Source: Neocallimastix lanati (nom. inval.)
Taxonomy: Eukaryota; Neocallimastigomycota; Neocallimastigomycetes; Neocallimastigales; Neocallimastigaceae
Assembly: GCA_016946835.1 (NCBI GenBank)
Contig: JACVTC010000521.1
Location: 1 to 20,924, forward strand
Length of the DNA stretch: 20,924 nucleotides
Direction of reading: 5' to 3'
Under the pieces are notes generated by a model. That model had not been told where the DNA came from, ran no database searches, and worked only from the letters and a program-made list of their open reading frames with translations. Made by a program: the position numbers and the translations under genes. This document shows positions 1 through 8,493 of this stretch, one piece after another. Numbering within the stretch: position 1 is the first letter of the stretch; each line of letters opens with the position of its first letter.

Positions 1-1209
1 TTTTTTAATATGATTAAATTTCGACGATTTTTATTTAAATTAATAATAAATAAAATTCCAATTTTCAAAAAAAGTATTATTAAAGTATTAAAATAATTTA
101 AATAATTCATATTAAAACAATTATTTATATTCTTTTTTTCTTTTTTTTTTTTTTTTTTTTGAGTCTATTCCATTTCATCTATTCTTATGCATAAATGTTT
201 TAATTAATTTTTATGTGACAGACATAAAAATGAAAATAGAAACTTTAATTATTAATAAAATATTTTTGTTTATAATTAAATATAAAAAAAAAAATTAATA
301 ATAAATTAAAAAATCATTATGACCTAAAACAAATATGAATAGAAACATATTTTTATATTTAATAATAATTATAAATATTAAATTTATATATCTTTTCTTA
401 ATAATAATATTGGAAATAATTTCATATTCATATATTATTCAATATTCATATATATATTATTAATAATAATATTAAATATATTAAATATATTAATTTTCGG
501 GAGAGGTCCAAAAACGCCAATTTTTTCACGTGATATATCAAATTTTGAGGCTTTTTAAATTAGTAGTTATATGATACTATTTTGTTGTATTATTGTAACT
601 TTTTTTCTTAAAATTTATTAAGTGAATAATTAAATAAATTATAATGGTTAGATAAAAATAAATATTTTTTTACAAAAAAAAAAAAATAAAATAAAATATT
701 CAAACAATTAAAAGGTTTACTTTTTGTAAAAAAAAAAAAAAATATTAATAAAATACTTTAACAATTATATAGATTTATATATTTAAAAAAAATATTAATA
801 AAATACTTTAACAATTATATAGATTTATATATTTAAAAAAAATATTAATAAAATATTTAAACAATTATTAATAAAATTAATTATAAATATTAATAATAAA
901 ATATAAAAATATAAAAATATATTATTGATATTAATAATAAAGTATAAAAATATAGGATTATTTATTTTAAAAAAAATATTAATAAAATATTTAAACAATT
1001 ATTAATAAAATTAATTATAATAATAAAATTATAGAATATATATTTAAACTACATAAATTTTATCAAGTATATAAACATTTTAACTTTTTAATAATTATAA
1101 AATTTTAATTAATAAATTTAATTATAAGTTTTTGTATGAAAGAATTTTAATGATTTTTTCTTTTGGAAATTCCTCTGTCATTTCATAATTATTTATTATA
1201 AAATAATAT
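1..1209. other. AT-rich intergenic DNA, no gene seen
   Basis: Almost pure A/T with poly-T and poly-A runs (for example the T-run near 142-160). I see no coding frame with protein-like composition on either strand. It contains a 50-bp tandem repeat (listed separately) and, around 497-545, a short GC-richer patch with GGGAGAGGTCC, CGCCAATTTTTT and a CACGTG palindrome. That patch resembles part of the dispersed repeat near 4250 and 20510. Confidence 0.75.
741..890. repeat. 50-bp tandem repeat, about 3 copies
   Basis: The block beginning AATATTAATAAAATACTTTA starts at 741, 791 and 841, an exact 50-bp period. The first two copies are nearly identical; the third diverges after AAATA and runs into a different tail. 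A further related copy starts near 975. It is an AT-rich minisatellite with no coding capacity. Confidence 0.8.
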
Positions 1210-1376
1210 TTATAAAATATTATTTAAATTAGTTAAACATTCAAACCAGAATTTAGTAAGATCACTTCTATCATATTTAATATCAATTAACTTGGCTTCT
1301 TTATTTTTGTATTTTTCAATTAAGATATTAATTTCATCAGTTTTTGTTTTTATTTTTTTTTCATTCTCTAAATTCC
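1210..1376 (-). pseudogene. Out-of-frame C-terminal tail of the MULE gene
   Basis: Directly after the stop at 1368, a second minus-strand frame is open for about 55 codons and ends in TAA at 1210-1212. Its translation is lysine/glutamate-rich and helix-like, and ends with an aromatic patch (KFWFECLTNLNNIL). The two frames meet in an A-rich stretch around 1370-1376, where one missing base would explain the break. Seen: the second open frame and its composition. Inferred: that it is the original C-terminus lost through a 1-nt deletion. A sequencing error in the homopolymer-rich DNA is equally possible. Confidence 0.6.
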
Positions 1377-2630
1377 TTTTATTTTCATTTGGTAATCATA
1401 ATATGATAAATGTTCCTGTTCTTTTAATTTATTTATTAATTCATAAAAATTTGGTTTCATTGGAAATAGTTTATTTAAAGAATTATTGAGTGATTCTGAA
1501 GCATTATTGGTTATATGTTCAATATTATTATAATAATTCCAACTTTTCATATCGTAACCAAATAAATATGTTTCATAAAAATATTCTAAAAATTTTAAAA
1601 ATTGACAAGAATTTTTTTCAATGGATTTAGTTTTAATTAATGAAAAAATATCCATTATGTATTCAGGGTTGATAAATGGTAAGTTTGAAATTCCTTTGTA
1701 ATAATTAAATATTTTTTCATCATCGTTCACTTCATTATGGCACAATTCATTTTTTTTAATTTCTAATAAATTTTTATAATGCCAAATACAGTATTTAATA
1801 TTTATATTAGGAAATATTTTTTTAACTGCTTTGGATATGCCTTTTTCAAAATCGCAATGTACATTTTTTGGTTCAGTTATAATATTATTATTAGAATTTT
1901 GTTTTAATTTATTGAATAACATTTTATATGTTTTTTGCTTTTTATTTCTTAATATTGCATAAGAAGTAGTATAAAAACTATTCAGTTCTTTAACGTAAGT
2001 TCTAGTAATAAACACTTGTTGACTAAATTTAGGTGCGATATAAAAAGTACCATCCACAAATATATCATTATTATATTTCTTAAATAATTTTGCTTGAAAA
2101 GGGGATTGAAAAATTACTATATCAGAATTTTTGAATATCATAAAATCTTCATTTCGTTCAGTTTTATAATATTCAGATTCATTAGGAATTTCATTAAAAT
2201 TTATTACATTGGATGGTAGTTTTTTATTAATACTTCTTAATATTAGAGTTTTAACTGAAATATATTCTGGACACGGATATATAAATCCCATTTCTTTAGA
2301 AATTTCATTATATAGTCTTTTTCGTTTTATATCAAAAGGATTTGAATGTTTTTTAATTTCATCTTTAATTTTATGTTTCATTACAGATAGGGATACACTG
2401 TATTCGTTTCCAGGATGATTATGTAAACTCTCATATTTTAAGATTTCTTTCTCATTATTTAAAATAATAAAAGATTTACATTTATTATTTTTTTTATATT
2501 CGGTACATTTATAAACTCTTGAATTATCTTTCCTTGAAAGTGAAAAATTAAATTTATATTGTTTATTAATAATGATTTGTTCTTCTCCTTTATTAGACTC
2601 ACTTATATAAATAGTTATGTTTTCTTCCAT
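1368..2630 (-). CDS. FLYWCH zinc finger + MULE transposase-domain protein
   Basis: A 420-aa protein related to Mutator-like (MULE) transposases, RNase-H-fold DDE enzymes that cut and paste DNA. The N-terminus carries a FLYWCH/WRKY-GCM1-type zinc finger: C42, C51, then H70 and H72 in LHNH. The MULE core follows: D193 in VDGTF, D260 in CDFEKG, a CIWH motif (C281, H284) typical of the family, and E379 in NNASES as the likely third acidic residue. All three acidic residues are visible. The ATG at 2630 is the first in frame and gives a plausible start. No terminal inverted repeats were found around the gene, so whether it is mobile or a domesticated copy is unknown. The frame stops at 1368, and protein-like sequence continues in another frame (next entry), so this copy appears C-terminally damaged. 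Such proteins are numerous in anaerobic fungi (family knowledge). The domain call is firm; activity is not. Confidence 0.85.
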   Translation of the reverse strand: MEENITIYISESNKGEEQIIINKQYKFNFSLSRKDNSRVYKCTEYKKNNKCKSFIILNNEKEILKYESLHNHPGNEYSVSLSVMKHKIKDEIKKHSNPFDIKRKRLYNEISKEMGFIYPCPEYISVKTLILRSINKKLPSNVINFNEIPNESEYYKTERNEDFMIFKNSDIVIFQSPFQAKLFKKYNNDIFVDGTFYIAPKFSQQVFITRTYVKELNSFYTTSYAILRNKKQKTYKMLFNKLKQNSNNNIITEPKNVHCDFEKGISKAVKKIFPNINIKYCIWHYKNLLEIKKNELCHNEVNDDEKIFNYYKGISNLPFINPEYIMDIFSLIKTKSIEKNSCQFLKFLEYFYETYLFGYDMKSWNYYNNIEHITNNASESLNNSLNKLFPMKPNFYELINKLKEQEHLSYYDYQMKIKGI

Positions 2631-3041
2631 TTATAAATTTTAATATATAGTTTTTAATTATATCTTTTAAATTATTTTATTAATTATCTAAATATTATTT
2701 TTTAATATTAATTCTGAACAATTAAATATTCAATTTTTTTTAAAAGATAAAAAGTATTTTAATTATTTCTTTTTCTTTTAATTTTTTTTAAAAAAAAAAA
2801 CAGATACATAAAGTATATATGAAAATATTTTAATTTTTATTATTTAAAAATAAATTATTTATTTAATGTATATAAAAAAAACTTAATTATTTATTTATTC
2901 TAAATTAATATTAATTATTTTTTTTAATATATACTAATAAAGAATTTATGAATTAATTAATTATTTTATTTATATTATAATCTAATTAAATTATTAACTT
3001 TTAAGTCTTTTTAAAACAACAAATATATATAACATTTTTTA
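2631..3041. other. AT-rich intergenic DNA, nothing recognised
   Basis: The upstream side of the minus-strand MULE gene, nearly all A/T. It would contain that gene's promoter, but I cannot pick out a specific element among the many TATA-like stretches. Confidence 0.6.
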
Positions 3042-3077
3042 GCATATAAAGTAGAACTGGGCTTTCTACTGGTTGTT

Positions 3078-3182
3078 ATGTGGCGACTTAATAATCATCT
3101 GGTGTCCGGCCAACCCCTGCTGGTATCTATTCTTGATCTGATTTTCCCGATAGTGTTTGGAGAAAGGGTAAAGGGGTTATAA
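3078..3182 (+). CDS. Small reading frame, 34 codons, doubtful
   Basis: ATG at 3078, TAA at 3180. The predicted peptide is mixed in composition with a hydrophobic centre (LLVSILDLIFPIVF) and lacks the Asn/Lys bias of the other proteins here. I do not recognise it. It lies inside the structured island, so its openness may simply reflect the low AT content. It could be an exon remnant. Confidence 0.15.
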   Translation: MWRLNNHLVSGQPLLVSILDLIFPIVFGERVKGL

Positions 3183-3268
3183 TGGCACAATTTCAGGTAA
3201 GTATTAATTCCGCTCCTACCATTATTGGATTGCCACGTATTTAATTTCTATATTTGATCACCCATGGC

Positions 3269-3327
3269 ATCCTAGTGTAGTTGTATAGCCTATACTGTGA
3301 GGGTTACGAGTTCAATTTCTATAGGAT
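3269..3327 (+). other. tRNA-like segment (possible SINE head)
   Basis: ATCCTA at 3269-3274 pairs perfectly with TAGGAT at 3322-3327, like an acceptor stem. Inside are an A-box-like TAGTGTAGTTG and a B-box-like GAGTTCAATTTC in the right order. At 59 nt it is too short for a normal tRNA, and the T-arm and anticodon stems pair poorly, so it is not a functional tRNA gene. A similar run, GTGTAGTTG followed by GTGTGAAGG and CCAGTTC, occurs near 16352-16386. This suggests two diverged members of a pol III-type family. That relation is inferred from short matches only. Confidence 0.3.
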
Positions 3328-3545
3328 AACACGGATGTTATTTGGCAAGACATGTCTACTGGAGCTACCTCTGCTTAGGAATTTGGAGCGCCGACGTCGT
3401 ACTGATATAGTATAAGATATATAAACCAAAGTATATATGTTCTTTACAAGCCCATATATATAATATGGGATAGATATGTGAATTCATATGTGTAAAAAAC
3501 CTATTTATATATCTCTACAATACTGTTGCGGTAATATATAAATAG

Positions 3546-4120
3546 TAATTGAAATGTGAACAACAAATTTTAATTTTTGAAATTTCAATTTACAGCTATA
3601 ATTTAAGTCTTATAAAAATATTATTTTGTAATTTTTATTATTATTTAATATTTTATTTATAAATTATATATAAAATAAAAGGTTTAATTCTATTATTAAG
3701 ATGTTATAATAACAACTAAAGTTTTAGTTATAATATAAAAAATTAATATTTTAAATAATATTAATTTAAATATAAATTTATAAAGTAAAATTTTTTAATA
3801 ATAAAATATAAAAATATTATATTGATATTAATAATAAAATATAAAAATATTATATTGATATAATAATAAAATATAAAAATATAAAAATATAAAAATATAA
3901 AAATATAAAAATATAATATTAATAGAAAAATATAAAAATATAATATCAATAATAAAATATAAAATATAAAAATATAATATAAATATTAATAATAAAATAT
4001 AAAAAATAAGGTTATAAGGAAAATAATTATTTATCATTTTCCTTTTAACATGATTGTCAAAAAAAAAAAATTATATAAAAATATTTTATTTTTTATTGAC
4101 CTTTTTAATTTTTATTTATT
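3546..4120. other. AT-rich low-complexity DNA
   Basis: No gene. From 3800 to 4010 there are irregular tandem repeats of AATAATAAAATATAAAAAT-like units, similar to the stretch at 880-950. Long hydrophobic translations across it are products of the repeat, not proteins. Confidence 0.7.
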
Positions 4121-4301
4121 TATTTATTTACTTATTTATTTATACATTTATTTCTTTTTTACTTAAAATTATATTAAATTTTATGGCGTAATAATATAAA
4201 TTTTAAAAGCCACAAATTAATAGATGGCTTATTAAAATTTCAAAAAAAAAAATTGGAGAAATGGACCACATTCATTTTTATGAAATTATATATTATATGA
4301 G
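4121..4301 (+). repeat. Dispersed repeat, copy 1 (inverted relative to the copy at 20454-20652)
   Basis: Shares, with interruptions, the order TTATTTATACATTTATTT, TTTTATGGCGT, AAGCCA...ATGGC hairpin, AAATTGG.GAAATG, ACCACATTCATT with the reverse complement of 20491-20652. Here AAGCCA (4207-4212) pairs with TGGCTT (4225-4230). The last 27 nt (4275-4301) match 20454-20480 exactly but in the same orientation, opposite to the rest of the repeat. No coding capacity; possibly a MITE-like element. Confidence 0.55.
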
Positions 4302-4481
4302 AGGGAGAGCGCGTTTCGGAACCGCACGTGAATAGATATAAGCCACATATTTTTTGAGATGGCATATTATATATAAATTTTTTTATATAAATAAATAAAT
4401 AAATAATTAAATAATAATTAAATAAATATTTTATTATATAATAATTTCATAATTTAATATATATTTGATGATAAAAAATAA

Positions 4482-4552
4482 AAAAATAAAAAAATAAAAA
4501 AAATAAAAAAATAAAAAAATAAAAAAATAAAAAAATAAAAAAATAAAAAAAT
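4482..4552. repeat. Simple repeat, mainly (AAAAAAT)n
   Basis: Seven-base A-tract repeats, continuing into near-pure poly-A to about 4620. It lies just before the LTR that begins at 4631. Confidence 0.85.
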
Positions 4553-4630
4553 TAAAAAAAATTAAAAAAAAAAAAAAAAAAAAATAAAAAAGATTAAAAA
4601 AATAAAATACAAAAAAAATAAAATAAAATA

Positions 4631-4804
4631 TGTTAGAATACAATATATAATAAAATAGAATAAGAATAAAATAAGGGGTTAAGTTGTATATTGTGAAACA
4701 CATGTGATAATAAGTTACATCTTTATAATTATAAATATTGTATTTATTTTAAATCATTCTTGTTCATATAATACGAAAATAAAAAGAGACTTATTCAATC
4801 TAAC
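4631..4804 (+). repeat. LTR of the plus-strand copia remnant
   Basis: Starts TGTTAGA and ends TCTAACA, a perfect 7-bp terminal inverted repeat of the canonical TG...CA type. Its first ten bases, TGTTAGAATA, are the same as those of the complete element's LTRs, but the interior differs. The right end abuts the primer-binding site exactly. Together these fix both boundaries. Confidence 0.7.
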
Positions 4805-4835
4805 AGATTAAGAGTCTCAGTCTCACCAAATTGAG
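4805..4835 (+). other. Primer-binding site complementary to the 5' half of tRNA-Lys(CUU)
   Basis: GATTAAGAGTCTCAGTCT begins directly after the LTR. The complement reads like tRNA-Lys(CUU): GACTCTTAATC is its anticodon arm with a CTT anticodon in the loop, and GCTCAATTTGGT matches a D-arm. The site therefore fits a tRNA fragment ending just past the anticodon loop, not the tRNA 3' CCA end. Half-tRNA priming is established for Drosophila copia and yeast Ty5, with initiator tRNA-Met; tRNA-Lys here is inferred. Confidence 0.65.
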
Positions 4836-5074
4836 CAAATTAAAACAAATACAACAAATTAAATCAATGAAATATAAGTTTAAAATAAAAGAAGATAAGT
4901 TTACAAATATATTATTAATTTCATATCTTAGATATTTATCAAAATAATTGACGTCATATATATATAATAAAATTAAAATAAAAAAATAATAATAAATTAA
5001 TTTGATCAAATAATTAAAATTTAAATATTATGTATACATAATTAACCAAATAAAAAATAATAAATAAATAAAAA

Positions 5075-5262
5075 GTTAACTGAATTTGGTGAGCAACATA
5101 AATAAATAAAAAGTTAGCTGAATTTGGTCAGCAACATAAATAAATAAATTATTTGAAGCTGAAAAGGGTCAGTCAAATATATTAAAATAAGATTATTTGG
5201 AGACGAAAAAGTTCGGTTAAATATATAAATATAAAATAGAGCTTAAAAGAGTCAGCTAAAAT
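5075..5262 (+). repeat. Leader hairpin array, five units (array 3)
   Basis: Five successive inverted repeats at about 5075-5097, 5113-5135, 5150-5179, 5194-5223 and 5237-5258. Unit 2 pairs GCTGA with TCAGC inside GTT/AAC. Unit 3 pairs TATTTGA with TCAAATA outside and CTGA with TCAG inside, around AAAGGG. Unit 4 keeps the architecture with changed bases: inner CGAA/TTCG, outer TATTTGG/TTAAATA using G-U pairs. Units 1 and 5 pair imperfectly. The array lies in the leader position of the retroelement remnant. Confidence 0.65.
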
Positions 5263-5877
5263 ATAAATAAAAAAAAAGTTAAAATGAAATATCAAAGATT
5301 TAAAATAATTATAAATATGAATTAATTGCATATCTTGGAAGAATAAAATAATAAACAACTGCAGATTATCTTATGATATAAACATATAAATATTTTAAAT
5401 AAACAACATATGTCATATAAGAGTAATTACATTCTTGATATAAATTGCTTCACCCAACATAATCACAGTCTATAATATTTTAAGGCTAAGATAGTATTTA
5501 TCAGAATTCTTTTTTACTATTAAATGATAAACATTCCTACAACATTATTCAAAATACAAAACCCTTATCAACATTTCAAAACCGAGGAGTTCATACAATA
5601 TAAAATTAGTTTTACAATATTGTAATATACCTTTATAGTTTCCAATAGAAATATGATAAACTTTGAAGTGTTAAGAAATTAATGATACCCATTTAATTCA
5701 TTAGATACAAAAATTTATTAGAAAATATTCATAAATTTACTTTTGAATATTGCATGATGGCATAATGAAACCAAACATTTAATTGTAAAATAAATCATCA
5801 AAGGAAAAGACTATAAATAAAGATTGGACGTTTTTATAATAATATTAAATTTAATTCATAAATATTAAATAACGTAA
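5263..5877. other. AT-rich DNA, possibly decayed retroelement body
   Basis: Would be gag territory if the plus-strand remnant were complete, but I find no CCHC knuckle, protease motif or sustained open frame. Base composition is slightly less extreme than in the surrounding intergenic DNA. Nothing can be assigned. Confidence 0.5.
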
Positions 5878-7080
5878 ATAAAATTATTCAGAATAAATAA
5901 ATTATGTCAGATATCTCATTGCTATATATCCCCCTATTACTGTTATTCTCATTGTGATTTTGAAAATAAAATTCTTGTTATGAATTTTGTTGACAAAGAT
6001 GTTAGTGAATATGAACTAAATCTTATTTATATTACAATTAATTCAAGTACAATTGGTGCTTTCTACATTATAATCTTTATTGCATTAAATTAACTACAGG
6101 TACACTTGCAAAGACCGCCCATCAAAATGCTAAAATTATTTGTATTACTATTTTGATGGAATAATTTATTTATAAAGAAATTGAAATACTGTTGCTGTAT
6201 ATGCTAAAGAAATTAATGATAAAGTCACCACAGATTGAAAGCAAGTAGGAGAATAATGAATATTACCTATTGATAACAATAATAGTGATTTTACTAATAA
6301 TTTGAGATTCAATACTAGACTCTAACAAAGTCATAAAAAAAAAAAAAAAATCCGTATGTTCTATTCTACCAAGTGTTCTGACATTTTCTTTATTTGGTTT
6401 TAATAAATTAATGACTGGTTCATTTGATTGAGGTACTATTAACTTTTATACTAATATCAACATTTATACAGTAATGTTCTTTAATTTTTCAATTTCTTCA
6501 TTAGCTACAATAAAGAAACTTAATATACCTGGTTGAACTGTACGTATGGTTAACACATATTATTAATCAGACGTCCCAAGAGGTCACTCAAGAATCTGAA
6601 AATTATTATGAGGATAATATCAATCATCTACTGCTCAATGTTCTACTTGGTGGACATGCAGTATATCGATTAGTACACGTGAATAGTACGAATCGGAAGC
6701 TATTCATAGATAGTTTATTTAATTAGTCAACTATGGATACTGATCCTTACTTCGTAGGACTTGGGGTCTACCTTATCTGTAAGATCATTAGGATCACTTG
6801 TTCGTTTTAGCTACTCTTCGAATGGTATAGTAAGAATGCAACCGTTGCCATATACGTCCATATTCAAACGATAAGGTCAAACGAGAGGCGACTCTCTGTC
6901 GTTACCTCGGATACTACAGGATCAATGGATGGTCGTAATACTACTAGTACTAGTACCAGTGCTCTTGATATTATTAAAGAAGAAATTTCAGAATCAATTC
7001 AGAATTTATTATCAAATTCCATTATATATTTAAATTATATTTATGCAAATTTATATTTTTCAGCCAGTCGATATCAATAA
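5878..7080 (+). pseudogene. Degraded, unidentified coding-like region
   Basis: Three blocks look protein-like but are broken by stops and frame changes. Block 1 (5878-6093) is 71 codons without a stop, ending in a hydrophobic segment (GAFYIIIFIALN). Block 2 (about 6094-6510) has short coding-like pieces in several frames, some interrupted by TGA where Trp would suit. Block 3 (6514-7080) is one frame of 189 codons broken only by TAG at 6724 and 6808; its last part is an 89-codon open stretch rich in Ser/Thr (TTGSMDGRN, STSTSALDII). GC content rises markedly at 6540-6960. A piece near 6150-6250 (NTVAVYAKEINDKV) vaguely recalls bacterial-type solute-binding proteins, too weakly to name it. Introns could explain some breaks (an AG acceptor-like CTACAG is at 6094-6099). 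I do not recognise the family. Confidence 0.35.
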
Positions 7081-7428
7081 GAATAAACCTCCAAACTTAT
7101 ATCCCTTATAGTTAAATTCATTTGGAATACTTCATTGATACATAATTATTACAATATTCCCAATCTTATTTATATATTATTCTCTTTTATTAGATATTTA
7201 TTTTAAAATAAAATTTACTTAAATACCTCACCCCTATTTATATTTTCTACAATAAATCATAGTTAAATTATATCACTTTGAATTTTACAATATCACCCTA
7301 TTACATTTTTGATTACTACAATTTATCACTTCACATAACTATTTTAATATTTTTCCCTGATTTCTCTTACTAAATTATATATTTATTTTATTTATACCTT
7401 AAATATTGAAATTTATTCTCCTGCATCA
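7081..7428. other. Spacer, nothing recognised
   Basis: C/T-enriched, AT-rich sequence between the decayed region and the truncated gag. It does not match the candidate LTR at 8993-9168, so it gives no evidence of a 3' LTR for the gag element. Confidence 0.55.
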
Positions 7429-8406
7429 CTATAAAAATGAAACAATTAAAATATAACAAATAGTAAATAGTATCAAATTTGAATTACTAAATAATATTGG
7501 ATATAACCGTTTCTTGTTTTCTTGAATAATTGCATTTAACTTAGGACAATTATACTGCAAATGTCCTGGATCGCTACAATATAAACAGGCTTTAATGGTA
7601 AGATTTTTCATTTTTTTTGTTAAGTCCTCTAATTCGTAGTCTTTATTTCTTTTTGGACTTCTAACTTCATAATTATCTCTTACTACCTTTCTGTTGTTTT
7701 GATAGTTATTCCTGATATTTATTCTGGGGTTGACAATTTCAGTTGAGTACTCTTTTGAGGGTCTCAAATTCATTACTCTATCAACCTTTTCGGCAATGTC
7801 AAACGCCCGAGTTAAAGAAATGTCATCCTTAAGGGAGACCCTTTTCCAAGCTTCTTCATTTTTCCTAAGAGCATCAATATAATCGAGAACACTGACACTC
7901 TTCTTCCTTTTGTTATCTAATTTCAAATATATGGATCGGAAACGAGTATTAAAGTCTTTTACTCGCTCGTTTCTTTTAATTCTTAAGGCACGGAGCTCAT
8001 GAAGTAATATATTCTGGTCTTCTTTAAGACCATAAAAGGTTTCTAGTGCTTCTATAATTTCCTTTAAGGAAGGATTTTCATCCTTTTTCTTTTCTTCTGA
8101 ATCAGATTCTTCTTCTTCGTCCTCACTTTCTGATTCAGAATCGGTAATGTAACTGTCAATTAAATCCTGGATAACTTCCCGAGGCTCTCCAGTAGACGTG
8201 AGTAAGCAGGCGGTAAAAATCGTTTTGGAATCAGTAACTTCCTCAAGTTTTATCCATAATCGGATTTCTGATTCCCAAGATTTGATATCGAGATTTTCCT
8301 TTGAAATTTTCTCGATACCTTTTAATTCTTTTTTTAATTCTTTAAAATTAATTTTATTTTCAGCCATTTGAAAATTTAAAAATGGTATTAATGCTATGAT
8401 ATCCAA
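7429..8406 (-). CDS. gag: Gypsy-type retrotransposon Gag, 3'-truncated before pol
   Basis: A 325-aa Gag-like protein that would form the virus-like particle of a Ty3/gypsy element. Residues ~35-215 look like a retrotransposon gag domain (WESEIRLWIKLEEV, then LKEIIEALETFYG and LRALRIKRNERVKDFNTRFRSI, cut by an acidic Ser/Glu/Asp tract at 88-111). A CCHC zinc knuckle follows: C274, C277, H282, C287. After residue ~300 the sequence changes abruptly to a hydrophobic tail unlike any Gag, so the true coding sequence ends near 7507 and the rest is read-in from flanking DNA. No protease, RT or integrase follows. Met14 (8367, MAENK) is a more natural start than the hydrophobic first 13 residues. The gene is clearly less AT-rich than the copia genes nearby, suggesting a different age or origin. 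Family assignment to gypsy rather than another Gag is likely, not certain. Confidence 0.75.
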   Translation of the reverse strand: MDIIALIPFLNFQMAENKINFKELKKELKGIEKISKENLDIKSWESEIRLWIKLEEVTDSKTIFTACLLTSTGEPREVIQDLIDSYITDSESESEDEEEESDSEEKKKDENPSLKEIIEALETFYGLKEDQNILLHELRALRIKRNERVKDFNTRFRSIYLKLDNKRKKSVSVLDYIDALRKNEEAWKRVSLKDDISLTRAFDIAEKVDRVMNLRPSKEYSTEIVNPRINIRNNYQNNRKVVRDNYEVRSPKRNKDYELEDLTKKMKNLTIKACLYCSDPGHLQYNCPKLNAIIQENKKRLYPILFSNSNLILFTICYILIVSFL

Positions 8407-8493
8407 TTTAAAAATATGTTTACTTTAAAAATATATTTAATAACTATTAAAAAAAAAAAATAAATTTATCTTTGTTTTATAATAATATAATGA

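Larger units (their letters stand above)
3042..3545 (+). ncRNA. GC-richer, hairpin-dense island: candidate non-coding RNA or SINE-like element
   Basis: An abrupt ~400-nt change to near-balanced base composition inside very AT-rich DNA. It contains several perfect or near-perfect hairpins: AGTAGAA/TTCTACT with a 7-nt loop at 3050-3070, GGTTG (3071-3075) with CAACC (3111-3115), CCCATAT/ATATGGG at 3451-3469, and a 9-bp TTTATATAT/ATATATAAA stem at 3504-3542. A tRNA-like segment lies at 3269-3327. One short reading frame (3078-3182) is present but no long one. The strand is uncertain, since hairpins fold on both; plus is chosen from the tRNA-like segment. Alternatives are a decayed gene with introns (ATGGCACAATTTCAG followed by GTAAGT sits at 3181-3201) or foreign DNA. 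Confidence 0.4.
4631..5262 (+). mobile_element. 5' end of a copia-type LTR retrotransposon (LTR + primer site + leader)
   Basis: Plus-strand remnant. A 174-bp LTR (4631-4804) is followed at once by a tRNA-Lys-type primer-binding site and, about 240 nt later, by a hairpin array. This is the order seen on the minus strand in the complete copia element. No gag or pol can be recognised downstream and no second LTR copy was found to the right, so only the 5' end survives, or the rest has decayed beyond recognition. Confidence 0.65.

Noticed and set aside
1292-1489. 65-codon plus-strand frame
   Set aside because: Lies antisense to the MULE gene and its tail; hydrophobic AT-driven composition.
1000-2900. 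Terminal inverted repeats marking a complete Mutator-like transposon
   Set aside because: I looked on both sides of the MULE gene and saw no convincing inverted pair or 8-9-bp target duplication; AT richness makes short matches meaningless.
3269-3327. A functional tRNA gene
   Set aside because: Only 59 nt between acceptor-like ends, with broken T and anticodon stems.
3761-4037. Long hydrophobic Tyr/Phe/Ile open frames on the minus strand
   Set aside because: Translation of AT repeats; the same effect explains 4434-4703, 18658-18849 and 20332-20883.
6160-6560. TGA read as Trp, implying mitochondrial DNA or a variant code
   Set aside because: TAA and TAG stops occur in the same pieces, frames change, and no mitochondrial protein is recognisable. 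Decay of TGG codons under AT pressure is simpler.
7081-7430. 3' LTR of the gypsy-type gag element
   Set aside because: No similarity to the candidate 5' LTR at 8993-9168.
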